This document shows, piece by piece, positions 1 to 7,417 of a DNA stretch of 64,000 bases (position 1 is its first letter; each line of letters begins with the position of its first letter). The notes under the pieces are model-generated. The model had not been told where the DNA came from and made no database searches. It saw nothing but the letters and a program-made list of their open reading frames with translations. This stretch comes from JAAZBV01 sp964460435. Its GTDB lineage: Bacteria; Desulfobacterota; DSM-4660; Desulfatiglandales; HGW-15. Location: contig CAYWRH010000002.1 in NCBI GenBank assembly GCA_964460435.1, forward strand, positions 1 to 64,000, written 5' to 3'. The position numbers and the translations under genes were made by a program.

Positions 1-4
1 GGGA

Positions 5-124
5 ATGACAAAGAAAAGGAACAAATCGAATATCGTGCAGCAACCTGAAATCGGCCTGTGGATAGTAAACGGCAATTGCCCCGAGCAGTTGACTGATTTA
101 TTTGAAAGTTTCGAAATTGCCTGA
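5..124 (+). CDS. Short ORF or 3' end of a gene entering the window (uncertain)
   Basis: An open frame reads into the window and stops at 122-124; the first ATG in this frame gives 39 residues. I recognise no family. Its end carries WIVNGN followed by EQLT, which resembles WIINGN followed by EKLT in the small ORF at 1729-1917, on the other side of the ATPase gene. Both could be remnants of one sequence. The 250 bp between this stop and the next gene hold only AT-rich sequence and the promoter of the ATPase. Confidence 0.22.
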   Translation: MTKKRNKSNIVQQPEIGLWIVNGNCPEQLTDLFESFEIA

Positions 125-339
125 TGCTCAAGTCATTTCCATATACTCATTCAATTTATAAGAGAGGTTTCCTTAACAATATAACCCAATTTTGAGTACA
201 GTTTTGGTTAAAAGAAGGGTTTGTTATGAACATTGTTTCAAGATTTACAGAAAACCCAAATCTCTGTTGAATTAGAAGCGAGAAAAAGTGAAATGCACGG
301 AATCTATAAATAGAAAATATTAAAAATAGAATAACAATG

Positions 340-368
340 TTGACATATCGTATTATATGCTGTAATTT
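340..368 (+). promoter_or_regulatory. Sigma70-type promoter of the DUF4143 ATPase gene
   Basis: TTGACA at 340-345, a 17-nt spacer and TAATTT at 363-368. The expected transcription start, 6-8 nt past the -10 box, falls at about 375-377, that is on or next to the A of the ATG at 377. No Shine-Dalgarno sequence lies before this ATG. A leaderless mRNA is therefore likely. Confidence 0.6.
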
Positions 369-376
369 TTACGATC

Positions 377-1633
377 ATGAGCGATAATTTACAGAAATAT
401 CGATTTTTACAGAAAGTACTCCCCAATCCTTCTAAAAAACACCTTGTTCTTTTAACAGGTGCAAGACAGACTGGAAAAACCACACTTGTAAAAAGGCTCT
501 ATTCTGATCTGCGCTATATTAGTCTTGATCCGCCTGAAAACAGAGAAATAATAAAGAATATCCCTTCATCAGTCTGGAGCAGGGATATTGGTAATGCAGT
601 TATTGACGAAGCCCAAAAAGAGCCCTCTGTATTTGATAAAACAAAATTCGCCTGGGATAATGGCGGCATATCCTTCTGCGTCCTGACAGGGTCAAGTCAG
701 ATATTACTGCTCAAAAAGGTGAGAGAGTCTTTGTCAGGCAGGATATCAATATATGAACAATGGCCATTGATGGTCGGTGAAATATACAATAGTGCAAGAG
801 AGGATATTGCCACTCCATTGATTGATCATCTACTTGACAAAGGTCCTGTTTCCGAAGTCCTTGAGCATATACCGGGTATCCTGCTAGACTCGGAACGTAT
901 AAAAATGGTTGAAGCTGAAGATTATATCCTTCAGTGGGGAGGAATGCCGGCCCTGCTTCATATGGCAGATGATGAGCGCTGGCAATGGTTAAAGGATTAT
1001 GAATATACCTATCTTGAGAGGGATATGGCCGATCTTGCGAGTCTTTCTGATCTGGCTCCTTTCAGGACATTTCAACAGCTATCGGCTCTCAGGTCAGGAA
1101 GACTGCTTAATTATTCCGAGCTTGCTCGTGATGCCGCAATAAGCGTAGACACTGCAAGGCGCTATCTTGAATATCTGCATATTTCCTATCAGGTAATACT
1201 TGTTCAACCCTATTATCGTAACCTGACAAGTTCTCTGGTAAAGACTCCGAAAATGTTCTGGCTTGACATAGGTCTTCTTAGAAGGTTAAGCGGCATTAGC
1301 AAAACTATTACCGGTGAAATTTACGAGACAATGGTAGTCGCTGAGTTAACCAAATGGATAAGGACTTTAAGAAAAGATATAAAACTTTATTTTTATCGCA
1401 CAAGGTCGGGGTTTGAGCTTGATCTTCTGGTGGAAACACCAAATGGACTTATAGGGATAGAGATAAAATCCAGGCAGACTGTCAATTTCAGGGATACCGG
1501 TAATCTGAAAAGACTTGCAGAAAAAATCGGTAAACAATGGCTTGGAGGTCTTATTATCTACCGTGGTGATGTGATAAAAAGGCTGGATGATTTTGATATA
1601 TGGGCTATTCCTTCATACCGGCTATTCTGTTGA
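377..1633 (+). CDS. AAA-type ATP-binding protein with DUF4143 C-terminus
   Basis: 418 residues with the usual architecture of the AAA_14/DUF4143 family. Walker A is GARQTGKT at 28-35 and a Walker B-like IDEAQ lies at 76-80. A winged-helix-like linker is followed by the DUF4143 region with LDIGL at 296-300. The C-terminus has a PD-(D/E)XK-like pattern, FELDLL at 346-351 and IEIK at 361-364, as is frequent in this family. The biochemical role of these ATPases is not settled; they are common accessory genes, often present in several copies. A paralog lies at 51504-52682. The gene stands alone, and the promoter placement suggests leaderless translation. The family call is firm, the function unknown. 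Confidence 0.8.
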   Translation: MSDNLQKYRFLQKVLPNPSKKHLVLLTGARQTGKTTLVKRLYSDLRYISLDPPENREIIKNIPSSVWSRDIGNAVIDEAQKEPSVFDKTKFAWDNGGISFCVLTGSSQILLLKKVRESLSGRISIYEQWPLMVGEIYNSAREDIATPLIDHLLDKGPVSEVLEHIPGILLDSERIKMVEAEDYILQWGGMPALLHMADDERWQWLKDYEYTYLERDMADLASLSDLAPFRTFQQLSALRSGRLLNYSELARDAAISVDTARRYLEYLHISYQVILVQPYYRNLTSSLVKTPKMFWLDIGLLRRLSGISKTITGEIYETMVVAELTKWIRTLRKDIKLYFYRTRSGFELDLLVETPNGLIGIEIKSRQTVNFRDTGNLKRLAEKIGKQWLGGLIIYRGDVIKRLDDFDIWAIPSYRLFC

Positions 1634-2135
1634 TAATCGAGAGGTTAAAAAACCGGGATATAGTGACGAGTTGCTAATATGTATGTAATAGTAGCCAAAG
1701 AGGCCAGGACATAAATTACAGCGAACCTGTGGACATTAAAAGGCTAAGAGGTACAGAATTGGTAGATTCCATGCTCTATAAAACAATAAAAGGTATCAAA
1801 GTAAATGTATGGATAATAAACGGTAACCAGCTTGAAAAGTTGACCGTCCCATCGATGGCTGATGAAAACAATAACTACAAGACCCCTTTTCGTGTATTTA
1901 GTGTATTTCGTGGTTAATTCTTGATTTAAAGATTCCAGTATCGGTTAGCTATTACGGATTTGGCAATAAAATACGCAGAAGGTAAGCTGTGAACGAGACA
2001 GAAATTATAACGCCCCGATCAGGAACCGCCAAGGCTTCCATTGAACGATTAAATAATTGATGATTTTTAGTCTGCGATTTTTTCCCAAAATCCGCGAACC
2101 TGGCGGTCGCCTGCACTGGGGATGTTATATTTTCT
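1634..2135. other. About 500 bp with little coding evidence
   Basis: Between the ATPase and the metallopeptidase gene there is only the weak ORF listed at 1729-1917. I see no RNA gene, clear terminator or long repeat here. The stretch may be the decayed edge of the ATPase cassette. Confidence 0.4.
1729..1917 (+). CDS. Small hypothetical ORF (possibly a gene remnant)
   Basis: 62 residues from a GTG, with no convincing ribosome binding site. The frame stays open upstream of the GTG, so this may be the tail of a decayed gene. Residues around 27-37 include WIINGN, resembling the C-terminal end of the ORF at 5-124 on the other side of the ATPase gene. No known domain is recognised and it may not be translated. 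Confidence 0.2.
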   Translation: MDIKRLRGTELVDSMLYKTIKGIKVNVWIINGNQLEKLTVPSMADENNNYKTPFRVFSVFRG

Positions 2136-2549
2136 TTACGGATGATCTACAGTATACGAATACCTTTTAACCATATTTGATGCTTTTACTACAACACCAC
2201 GATCATGCACATTATTGTCTTTTACCCATTGATGATAATGAACAACTTCATGTGCCAATGACCCCGGATATCCTGCTAAAGCATTATCACGCCCGAATTC
2301 CGTTTTCTCAGCTTCATAGTCACCAGTGGCAATTCTAATGTAAGGTTCAACCGTTTGATCCCATGGAGCAAAAAAGGATGCGGAGCATTGTTCACCATGC
2401 ATACTTATAAGCTCTCTCTCCGGTATTAAATACACAGGGACTCTAATTGGGAATTCATAATTCGCGCGCAACCATTTTGCGAAACGAATTAAGGCATCCT
2501 TTACTTCATGGTGCCCTCTATGACCTATGATTCTAATACCAGTTCTCAT
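2136..2549 (-). CDS. Putative zinc metallopeptidase-like protein (HExxH)
   Basis: 137 residues, no signal peptide or membrane segment. The distinctive feature is HEVVHYHQW at 100-108, an HExxH zinc-binding motif followed by H and W as in minigluzincin-like peptidases. A third ligand is not evident; His115 is a candidate by position only. The start codon directly abuts the stop codon of mfnB (2549/2550), so the two are almost certainly one transcript. Whether the link to cofactor synthesis is functional or a chance of position cannot be told from sequence. The metallopeptidase reading rests on one motif. Confidence 0.5.
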   Translation of the reverse strand: MRTGIRIIGHRGHHEVKDALIRFAKWLRANYEFPIRVPVYLIPERELISMHGEQCSASFFAPWDQTVEPYIRIATGDYEAEKTEFGRDNALAGYPGSLAHEVVHYHQWVKDNNVHDRGVVVKASNMVKRYSYTVDHP

Positions 2550-3257
2550 TTACAAATATAACTTCTCCTTAATATTCTTAACCGCCTCTGAATCCAGGGC
2601 TCCATTTACTCTGTCACCCCTGCACACAGCACCACGAAAGCCTATGATATCAGGGTTAAGCTCCTTTAACAGAGGGAGTTGTTCCAGCTTAAGCGAACCG
2701 GCAAGGGCGGAAAGCAGATTTTTGCTTCTGCACAGTTTTAAAAATTTATTGATGTTGCCCACTGAAATAGCTGAAAAGAGGTCACCCTCTCCCTTGATGA
2801 TTGTATCCATCATACAGCCATCTATTCCTGATTCCACAGCAGCGATCAATGCGTCATGAGGTGAAATGGCATTTATTTTAAATCCATCCCCATATGCCAC
2901 AGCAATGATCTTGATATCCTGGTTATATCCCTTTATCGCCTTCTTTATCTCCATGAGCATATTTGTTGCCCGATCGATTGATCTCACTCCATATAAACCA
3001 ACCTTGACATACTGGATATTGCAGGTAGCAGCGCCAAGGGCTGCAAGGGACATTAAACCTGGCAGATCAGGGGCATCACCAATGGCTGCGCTTACCGGTA
3101 TTTCAGGTGAGGTAGTCTTTCGTATCCGCTTTATTACTTCAGGGAAATGTGCGCCGAGCGCACCTTCTAGGGGGTTTTTTACATCAATTATGTCTGCCCC
3201 GCCCTTTATCGCTGCTATTGCCTCCTGTTCGTTTATCACGCTGATTAATAATTTCAT
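2550..3257 (-). CDS. mfnB: (5-formylfuran-3-yl)methyl phosphate synthase, methanofuran pathway
   Basis: 235 residues, full length for the MfnB (DUF556) family. The enzyme forms the furan precursor of methanofuran, 4-(hydroxymethyl)-2-furancarboxaldehyde phosphate, from two glyceraldehyde-3-phosphate molecules. The catalytic residues I recall for the Methanocaldococcus enzyme fall at identical numbers here: Lys27 in DVKNP, Lys85 in YVKVG, Asp151 and Lys155 in MDTIIKGEG. That is strong support for function. It is divergent from the DUF447 gene across a 200-bp gap and followed without a gap by a metallopeptidase-like gene. Outside methanogens this enzyme occurs in bacteria that use methanofuran/H4MPT-linked formaldehyde oxidation. 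Confidence 0.92.
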   Translation of the reverse strand: MKLLISVINEQEAIAAIKGGADIIDVKNPLEGALGAHFPEVIKRIRKTTSPEIPVSAAIGDAPDLPGLMSLAALGAATCNIQYVKVGLYGVRSIDRATNMLMEIKKAIKGYNQDIKIIAVAYGDGFKINAISPHDALIAAVESGIDGCMMDTIIKGEGDLFSAISVGNINKFLKLCRSKNLLSALAGSLKLEQLPLLKELNPDIIGFRGAVCRGDRVNGALDSEAVKNIKEKLYL

Positions 3258-3458
3258 TTAGTGGTGGCTCCAAAGTACATTTATTTTTTTAACCTGCTCT
3301 GATCTAATCTATTTTATCATTCCCGCAGGCATAAGGTCTTAGGTCTACGGTATTCGGGAAGATAAAATATTATTTACCATACCCTCCGGGTTTGGTATTA
3401 GTTTATAGCTTATGGATTAAGCGGATGGAAGTTAAATAATTCAGTTACAGGAGAAATA

Positions 3459-4043
3459 ATGGCAACACTATCGGACCTCGGATTTAAAAAGGACTGGACA
3501 TATGAGGCTATTATTTCATGTTTTAATGGTAGCACACCTCACGCTGCGCCCTTTGGAATAAAATCCACTGATATGGAATCCATTCAGGTAGAGATGTACA
3601 ACAGCTCAAATACATTATGCTATCTTATGGATAGAGGCTGCTTTGTTATTAACCTCATCTCTGATCCTCAATATTTTTTCGATTCGCTCTATGAAAAGGA
3701 TCAAATCAGGTTTAAAGCAGCCCGGATAATTGATGCCCCTGTAATAACCGATACCCCGGCCTTTATTGAGGTTAAAGTAACAGACTACATTGAAAAACCG
3801 CAAAGCCATATTTTTAATACAGAAATATTAAATATAGAGGCAACCATAACACCTGAACTTTTTAACCGAGCAAAGAGTCTGGTCATGGAAAGCCTCATAA
3901 CCGCCACTCGAATAAACTATTTACCTGATGGCAAGGCCGAGGAAATGTTAATGGAAAACTACAGGGTAATAAAAAAGGTAGCGCCGGAATCTACCTATGT
4001 TGAAACAATGGAGAAACTGTTAAATAAATGCGGAATAATATAA
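3459..4043 (+). CDS. DUF447-family flavin-binding split-barrel protein
   Basis: 194 residues. The N-terminal half (from about residue 13, with STPHAAPFGI) has the split beta-barrel look of FMN-binding flavin reductase-like proteins; the whole length matches DUF447, a family of archaea and of bacteria with methanopterin C1 genes. The exact role is unknown to me; a link to methanopterin or methanofuran synthesis is suggested by co-occurrence. It is preceded by a good ribosome binding site (AGGAG, 8 nt before ATG) and followed 60 bp later by the HD gene in the same direction. No signal peptide, so cytoplasmic. Confidence 0.75.
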   Translation: MATLSDLGFKKDWTYEAIISCFNGSTPHAAPFGIKSTDMESIQVEMYNSSNTLCYLMDRGCFVINLISDPQYFFDSLYEKDQIRFKAARIIDAPVITDTPAFIEVKVTDYIEKPQSHIFNTEILNIEATITPELFNRAKSLVMESLITATRINYLPDGKAEEMLMENYRVIKKVAPESTYVETMEKLLNKCGII

Positions 4044-4104
4044 TATCTGTTTTATCCTTTGGGACTTTTCCGTAGACCGCAAACCTTAAACCGAAGACCA
4101 TAAT

Positions 4105-4683
4105 ATGATGTCTTACCCCAATTACACCACCTGTCTTAATCTCCTTACTGCTGAAGGAGTAAACACAAATGTATTCAACCATGTTAGGGCCGTGCACCAG
4201 TTCGCTGTAACAATCGGCAATAAATTTATTGAACAGGGCTACAAGATAAACATGCCCCTTATTGAGGCAGGCGCACTTTTACATGATATAGGGAGGTCAA
4301 AAACACAAGGGCTTAAACATGCCCTCGCGGGTTGTGAAATTGCCAAACGAATTGGCCTTCCTGATGATCTCATTTCCATAATAAGAAATCACATTGGCGC
4401 AGGGATCACAAAGGAAGAGGCTTTATATATTGGCTTACCTGGCGAGGACTATATCCCCGTTACGCTGGAAGAAAAGATTGTTGCAGCAGCAGACAACCTT
4501 GCTGCAGGAGAGAGGCTCCAGACAATAAGGCAGCATGAAGAGAATCTGCTTAAGAAGGGTATATCAGAGGGGGCCAAAAGGTGTGTTGCCCTTCACCGGG
4601 AATTATCAGAAATGTGCGGCATTGACCTGGATGAACTGCTCGCAGGCAATAAAAAAATTACCGGACAGGATAAAGATACATAA
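4105..4683 (+). CDS. HD-domain protein (TIGR00295-like)
   Basis: 192 residues with a single HD domain: an early His in VRAVHQFA, ALLHDIGRS as the HD pair, a downstream NHIGAG and a C-terminal AAADNLAAGER giving the last Asp. This pattern matches the small archaeal-type HD proteins of the TIGR00295 group, whose substrate is not known to me; HD proteins are usually metal-dependent phosphohydrolases. MptB, the HD-type cyclic phosphodiesterase of the methanopterin pathway, is a possibility raised by the neighbours but not shown by sequence. No strong ribosome binding site is visible before ATG 4105; ATG 4108 is an alternative. Confidence 0.7.
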   Translation: MMSYPNYTTCLNLLTAEGVNTNVFNHVRAVHQFAVTIGNKFIEQGYKINMPLIEAGALLHDIGRSKTQGLKHALAGCEIAKRIGLPDDLISIIRNHIGAGITKEEALYIGLPGEDYIPVTLEEKIVAAADNLAAGERLQTIRQHEENLLKKGISEGAKRCVALHRELSEMCGIDLDELLAGNKKITGQDKDT

Positions 4684-4781
4684 AAATCCGCCCTCTTCTT
4701 AGTGCTATCCTGCTGGTTTTACTATTAAAACAAACAATTTACCTCTGTTATTTCAAGAGGTTAAAATATTTTTCCATTTAC

Positions 4782-4810
4782 TTGACATGAAAAAACCGTG
4801 AGGCTACAAT
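4782..4810 (+). promoter_or_regulatory. Strong sigma70-type promoter of fae
   Basis: TTGACA at 4782-4787, exactly 17 nt, then TACAAT at 4805-4810. This predicts transcription from about 4817 and a 5' untranslated leader of roughly 138 nt before the Fae start, long for a single-gene unit. Confidence 0.65.
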
Positions 4811-4818
4811 GCGTCTCT

Positions 4819-4837
4819 TTTCGGATACATCCCGAAA
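4819..4837 (+). promoter_or_regulatory. Hairpin at the 5' end of the fae leader
   Basis: TTTCGG (4819-4824) pairs with CCGAAA (4832-4837) around a 7-nt loop. It would sit at the very 5' end of the mRNA if transcription starts near 4817. Such an end hairpin can stabilise mRNA. No known riboswitch is recognised in the leader. Confidence 0.35.
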
Positions 4838-4954
4838 TAAATGCCTCATTAGATTAAATTTATCTTATAGACAGATTTTTCTGTTTAGGTTTTAAGGTTT
4901 AACTGTGTTTAATATTAAGCAGGTCACATCAACAATTTAAAAGGAGGATTTATC

Positions 4955-5473
4955 ATGGCTGCTAAAAAGAAAATCAATAAAGTTATGGTTGGTGAATCAC
5001 TGGTTGGAGAGGGCAACGAGGTAGCACATATCGACCTTATCATGGGGCCTCGTGGCAGCGCCGCAGAAACAGCATTCTGCAACTGTCTGACCAACAACAA
5101 GGACGGTTTCACATCACTCTTGGCAGTTGTAGCGCCAAACCTTGCTACAAAACCCAGCACAGTAATGTTCAACAAGGTAACCATAAAGGGCGCAACCCAG
5201 GCTGTCCAGATGTTCGGGCCTGCCCAGCGTGCTGTTGCTATGGCTGTTGAGGATTGCGTAGAAGACGGGACAATCCCTGTTGCTGAAGCTGACAACATTT
5301 TTATATGCGTTGGTGTATTTATTCACTGGCAGGCAAAGGATGACAAGAAGATCCAGGATTACAATTATCAGGCAACAAAAGAGGCTATAAAACGGGCTGT
5401 TGCCGGCGAACCAAAGGCCAAAGAGGTTGTAAAACAGAAAAACAAGGTAACTCATCCCTTCCAGGCAAAATAA
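4955..5473 (+). CDS. fae: Formaldehyde-activating enzyme Fae
   Basis: 172 residues, full length. Fae condenses formaldehyde with tetrahydromethanopterin to methylene-H4MPT, the entry of formaldehyde into the methanopterin C1 pathway. The sequence follows Methylorubrum Fae closely: GNEVAHIDLIMGPRG at 20-34 with conserved His25 at the proposed catalytic position, TAFCN, GFTSLLAVVAPNL, MFNKVTIKGATQAVQMFGPAQ and a C-terminal THPF. It is preceded by AAAAGGAGG, nearly the perfect ribosome binding site, and by a consensus promoter with a long leader, so high expression is expected. A stem-loop follows the gene. It is a stand-alone Fae, not the Fae-Hps fusion of methanogens. Confidence 0.96.
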   Translation: MAAKKKINKVMVGESLVGEGNEVAHIDLIMGPRGSAAETAFCNCLTNNKDGFTSLLAVVAPNLATKPSTVMFNKVTIKGATQAVQMFGPAQRAVAMAVEDCVEDGTIPVAEADNIFICVGVFIHWQAKDDKKIQDYNYQATKEAIKRAVAGEPKAKEVVKQKNKVTHPFQAK

Positions 5474-5483
5474 TTTTTATTGT

Positions 5484-5541
5484 AGAGACGGGTTTTATCC
5501 GCCTTTGCCTTCTGGCTATGGCAGGACAAGAACCCGTCTCT
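5484..5541 (+). terminator. Long stem-loop after fae
   Basis: AGAGACGGGTT (5484-5494) is the exact reverse complement of AACCCGTCTCT (5531-5541), with a 36-nt loop. The stem sequence starts with the GTAGAGAC found in the perfect palindrome at 44054, so it may belong to the same dispersed hairpin family. The probable role is transcript end or mRNA protection. Confidence 0.5.
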
Positions 5542-5711
5542 TCTGCATACATTGATTTTTCGACATATATGATTCATTAATCTCTTGAAAAAATTTCAGC
5601 CCTAATAAATGCTCCTTATTAGTAAAATTTAAAACAAAATTATAATTTTCTCGCCTATCTTGAAAACTTCATTTATTATCCTTATCTTCAAAAAAAGTAA
5701 CCGGAGCCCAT

Positions 5712-6323
5712 ATGACGGATAAAAAGTTGAAAATCATTGGCATCTCAGGCAGCCCGCGCATAGCATCAACAGACTATGCCGTAAAACTTGCCCTGAGCTA
5801 TGCAGCGGAAAAGCATGGGGCTGAAACAGCATATTTTTCTGTTCATAAAAAGCAGATCAATTTCTGTATCCACTGCGATTACTGTGTACGAAAAAAAGAG
5901 GGGTGCATCCACAAGGACGATATGATGGAGCTCTACCCCAAACTTGAATGGGCAGATGCATGGATACTTGGGAGCCCTGTATATCAGGGGGCAATAAGCG
6001 GCCAGCTTAAAACCGTGCTTGACAGAATGCGCGCATCTGTTGCAAGAAAAAAGAGTATCTTTGCTGGCAAGATCGGGGCAGGGCTTGCTTCAGGAGGCGA
6101 CAGGGTAGGAGGCCAGGAGCCTGTTATAAGAACCATGCACGACTTTTTTATAATAAACGGCATGATACCAGTGGGTGGCGGCGCCTTTGGGGCAAACCTG
6201 GGCATGACCTTCTGGTCAAAGGACAGAAAGGCAGAGGGCGCAGCAGAGGATGAGGAGGGGATTAAGTCCATCCACAGGACAATAGACCACATGGTAAAGC
6301 TAGCTGCCACATTAAATTACTAG
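5712..6323 (+). CDS. Iron-sulfur flavoprotein (Isf family, NADPH-dependent FMN reductase fold)
   Basis: 203 residues with a flavodoxin-like fold: FMN phosphate loop GISGSPRIAST at 10-20 and SPVYQGAISGQLK. The compact cysteine motif at 52-65, C-x2-C-x2-C-x6-C (FCIHCDYC...GC), is the [4Fe-4S] signature of Isf proteins, which shuttle electrons between ferredoxin and other acceptors in anaerobes. The gene lies 13 bp before the AfpA/DmrX-like flavoprotein, so they form one unit; Isf and AfpA-type proteins are also thought to be partners in archaea. A role in reducing dihydromethanopterin or in ferredoxin-linked C1 chemistry is inferred from context. Confidence 0.85.
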   Translation: MTDKKLKIIGISGSPRIASTDYAVKLALSYAAEKHGAETAYFSVHKKQINFCIHCDYCVRKKEGCIHKDDMMELYPKLEWADAWILGSPVYQGAISGQLKTVLDRMRASVARKKSIFAGKIGAGLASGGDRVGGQEPVIRTMHDFFIINGMIPVGGGAFGANLGMTFWSKDRKAEGAAEDEEGIKSIHRTIDHMVKLAATLNY

Positions 6324-6336
6324 AGACAGGTAACCT

Positions 6337-6876
6337 ATGACAATCAATTTGGCCTGGGGAATAACCGGAGCCGGCGACCTCTTGAACGAGGTCTTTGATA
6401 TCATGGAGGAGTTATCAGGTCATGATGATATCAAGATTACAGCCATTGTATCAAAGGCAGGAGAGGCAGTTTTAAAATGGTATAAACTTACTGAAAGGCT
6501 CAACTCCATTGCTGAAAAGGTGCTGATAGAAAAGGATGCCAACACACCTTTTATAGTTGGGCCATTACAGACAGGAAAATACCAGTGCCTTATTGTAGCG
6601 CCTGCAACCGCAAACACCGTGGCAAAACTTGTTCACGGTGTTGCAGACACCCTGATTACCAATTGTGTTGCCATGGCAAACAAGGCTATGAGAGAGATAT
6701 ATATATTGCCTGTTGATAGAGAAAGTGGCACAATAACAACAACCCTTCCGGACGGAAAACCGTTTCAGCTAACAATGCGCGATGTTGATGTTGAAAATAC
6801 CATTAAGCTCAGGCTGATGAAGGGCATAACAGTGATAGACCGTCCAGAGGAGATAAAAATGGTTATTAAAGGTTAG
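6337..6876 (+). CDS. AfpA / dihydromethanopterin reductase (DmrX)-like flavoprotein
   Basis: 179 residues of the HFCD flavoprotein fold (PF02441 type): GITGAG near residue 9, CLIVAPATANTVAKLVHGVADTLITN in the FMN site (residues about 87-112) and a late PVDRESG. Overall it resembles archaeoflavoprotein AfpA and the bacterial DmrX/archaeal DmrB proteins, which use FMN to reduce dihydromethanopterin to tetrahydromethanopterin or take electrons from ferredoxin. Next to Fae and MfnB, the dihydromethanopterin reductase reading is attractive, but AfpA-type electron transfer to the neighbouring Isf cannot be excluded. It is cytoplasmic. Confidence 0.75.
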   Translation: MTINLAWGITGAGDLLNEVFDIMEELSGHDDIKITAIVSKAGEAVLKWYKLTERLNSIAEKVLIEKDANTPFIVGPLQTGKYQCLIVAPATANTVAKLVHGVADTLITNCVAMANKAMREIYILPVDRESGTITTTLPDGKPFQLTMRDVDVENTIKLRLMKGITVIDRPEEIKMVIKG

Positions 6877-6930
6877 GGACCTGAGAGCAAGGTTAATTAT
6901 ATTATTTCTTTAAGAAAGGAATCTTTAATC

Positions 6931-7284
6931 ATGAAAAAATATTTTACACTTATTCTAATTCTATTCTTATCTTTGGCATGTGCACAAAACACCCCGGCAG
7001 ATCAAAATGCCGCATTTAACCCTGACAATGTACTTATTGACGTAAGGTCTCCGCAGGAATATGAGGCCGGTCATTTAAAGAATGCCAAAAATATACCTGC
7101 TGATAAAATCGCCGAGGATATAAAATATTTTGTCCCGGATAAGGAAAAGACCATTGTGATCTATTGCAGGAGCGGAAGGAGATCAGCTATCGCAGAGAAG
7201 ACATTGAAAGAGTTGGGCTATAAAAATGTAATCAATGCAGGGAAATATGATGATCTGAAAGAGCTGGAAGACAAGGCAAACTAA
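6931..7284 (+). CDS. Rhodanese-domain lipoprotein
   Basis: 117 residues. The N-terminus is a lipoprotein signal peptide with lipobox LSLAC, Cys17 being the predicted lipidated residue. Residues 31-113 form a rhodanese domain with LIDVRSPQEYEAGH and the active-site loop CRSGRRS (Cys79). Such periplasmic rhodaneses are thought to handle sulfane sulfur or to act as redox-sensing thiol proteins; the substrate is unknown. It follows the flavoprotein gene by 54 bp and has its own ribosome binding site (AAGGA). A perfect palindrome follows and probably ends the transcript. Confidence 0.85.
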   Translation: MKKYFTLILILFLSLACAQNTPADQNAAFNPDNVLIDVRSPQEYEAGHLKNAKNIPADKIAEDIKYFVPDKEKTIVIYCRSGRRSAIAEKTLKELGYKNVINAGKYDDLKELEDKAN

Positions 7285-7299
7285 GGCTGACATAGGTTT

Positions 7300-7327
7300 G
7301 CAGTGACAAGGCATGCCTTGTCACTGC
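7300..7327. terminator. Perfect 28-bp palindrome between convergent genes
   Basis: A 28-bp perfect inverted repeat whose central 18 bases are GACAAGGCATGCCTTGTC. It lies between the ends of the rhodanese (+) and pepF (-) genes and can serve both as a stem. The same core occurs in the 28-bp palindrome at 44054-44081. Confidence 0.6.
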
Positions 7328-7417
7328 GCTGATCTGTGAATTGATGGGTTATAAATCAGGGGCAGATTGTCCGCAGCATCTGCCCATAAAAACTGCCCCC
7401 CATTCTTCCTTCGCTCT

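Noticed and set aside
377..1633. Calling the DUF4143 ATPases anti-phage defence genes
   Set aside because: They sit in accessory DNA, but the sequence gives no direct evidence of a defence role and the family's function is unsettled.
2527..3261. Plus-strand ORFs opposite mfnB
   Set aside because: MfnB catalytic residues are exact on the minus strand; the reverse frames are low-complexity shadows.
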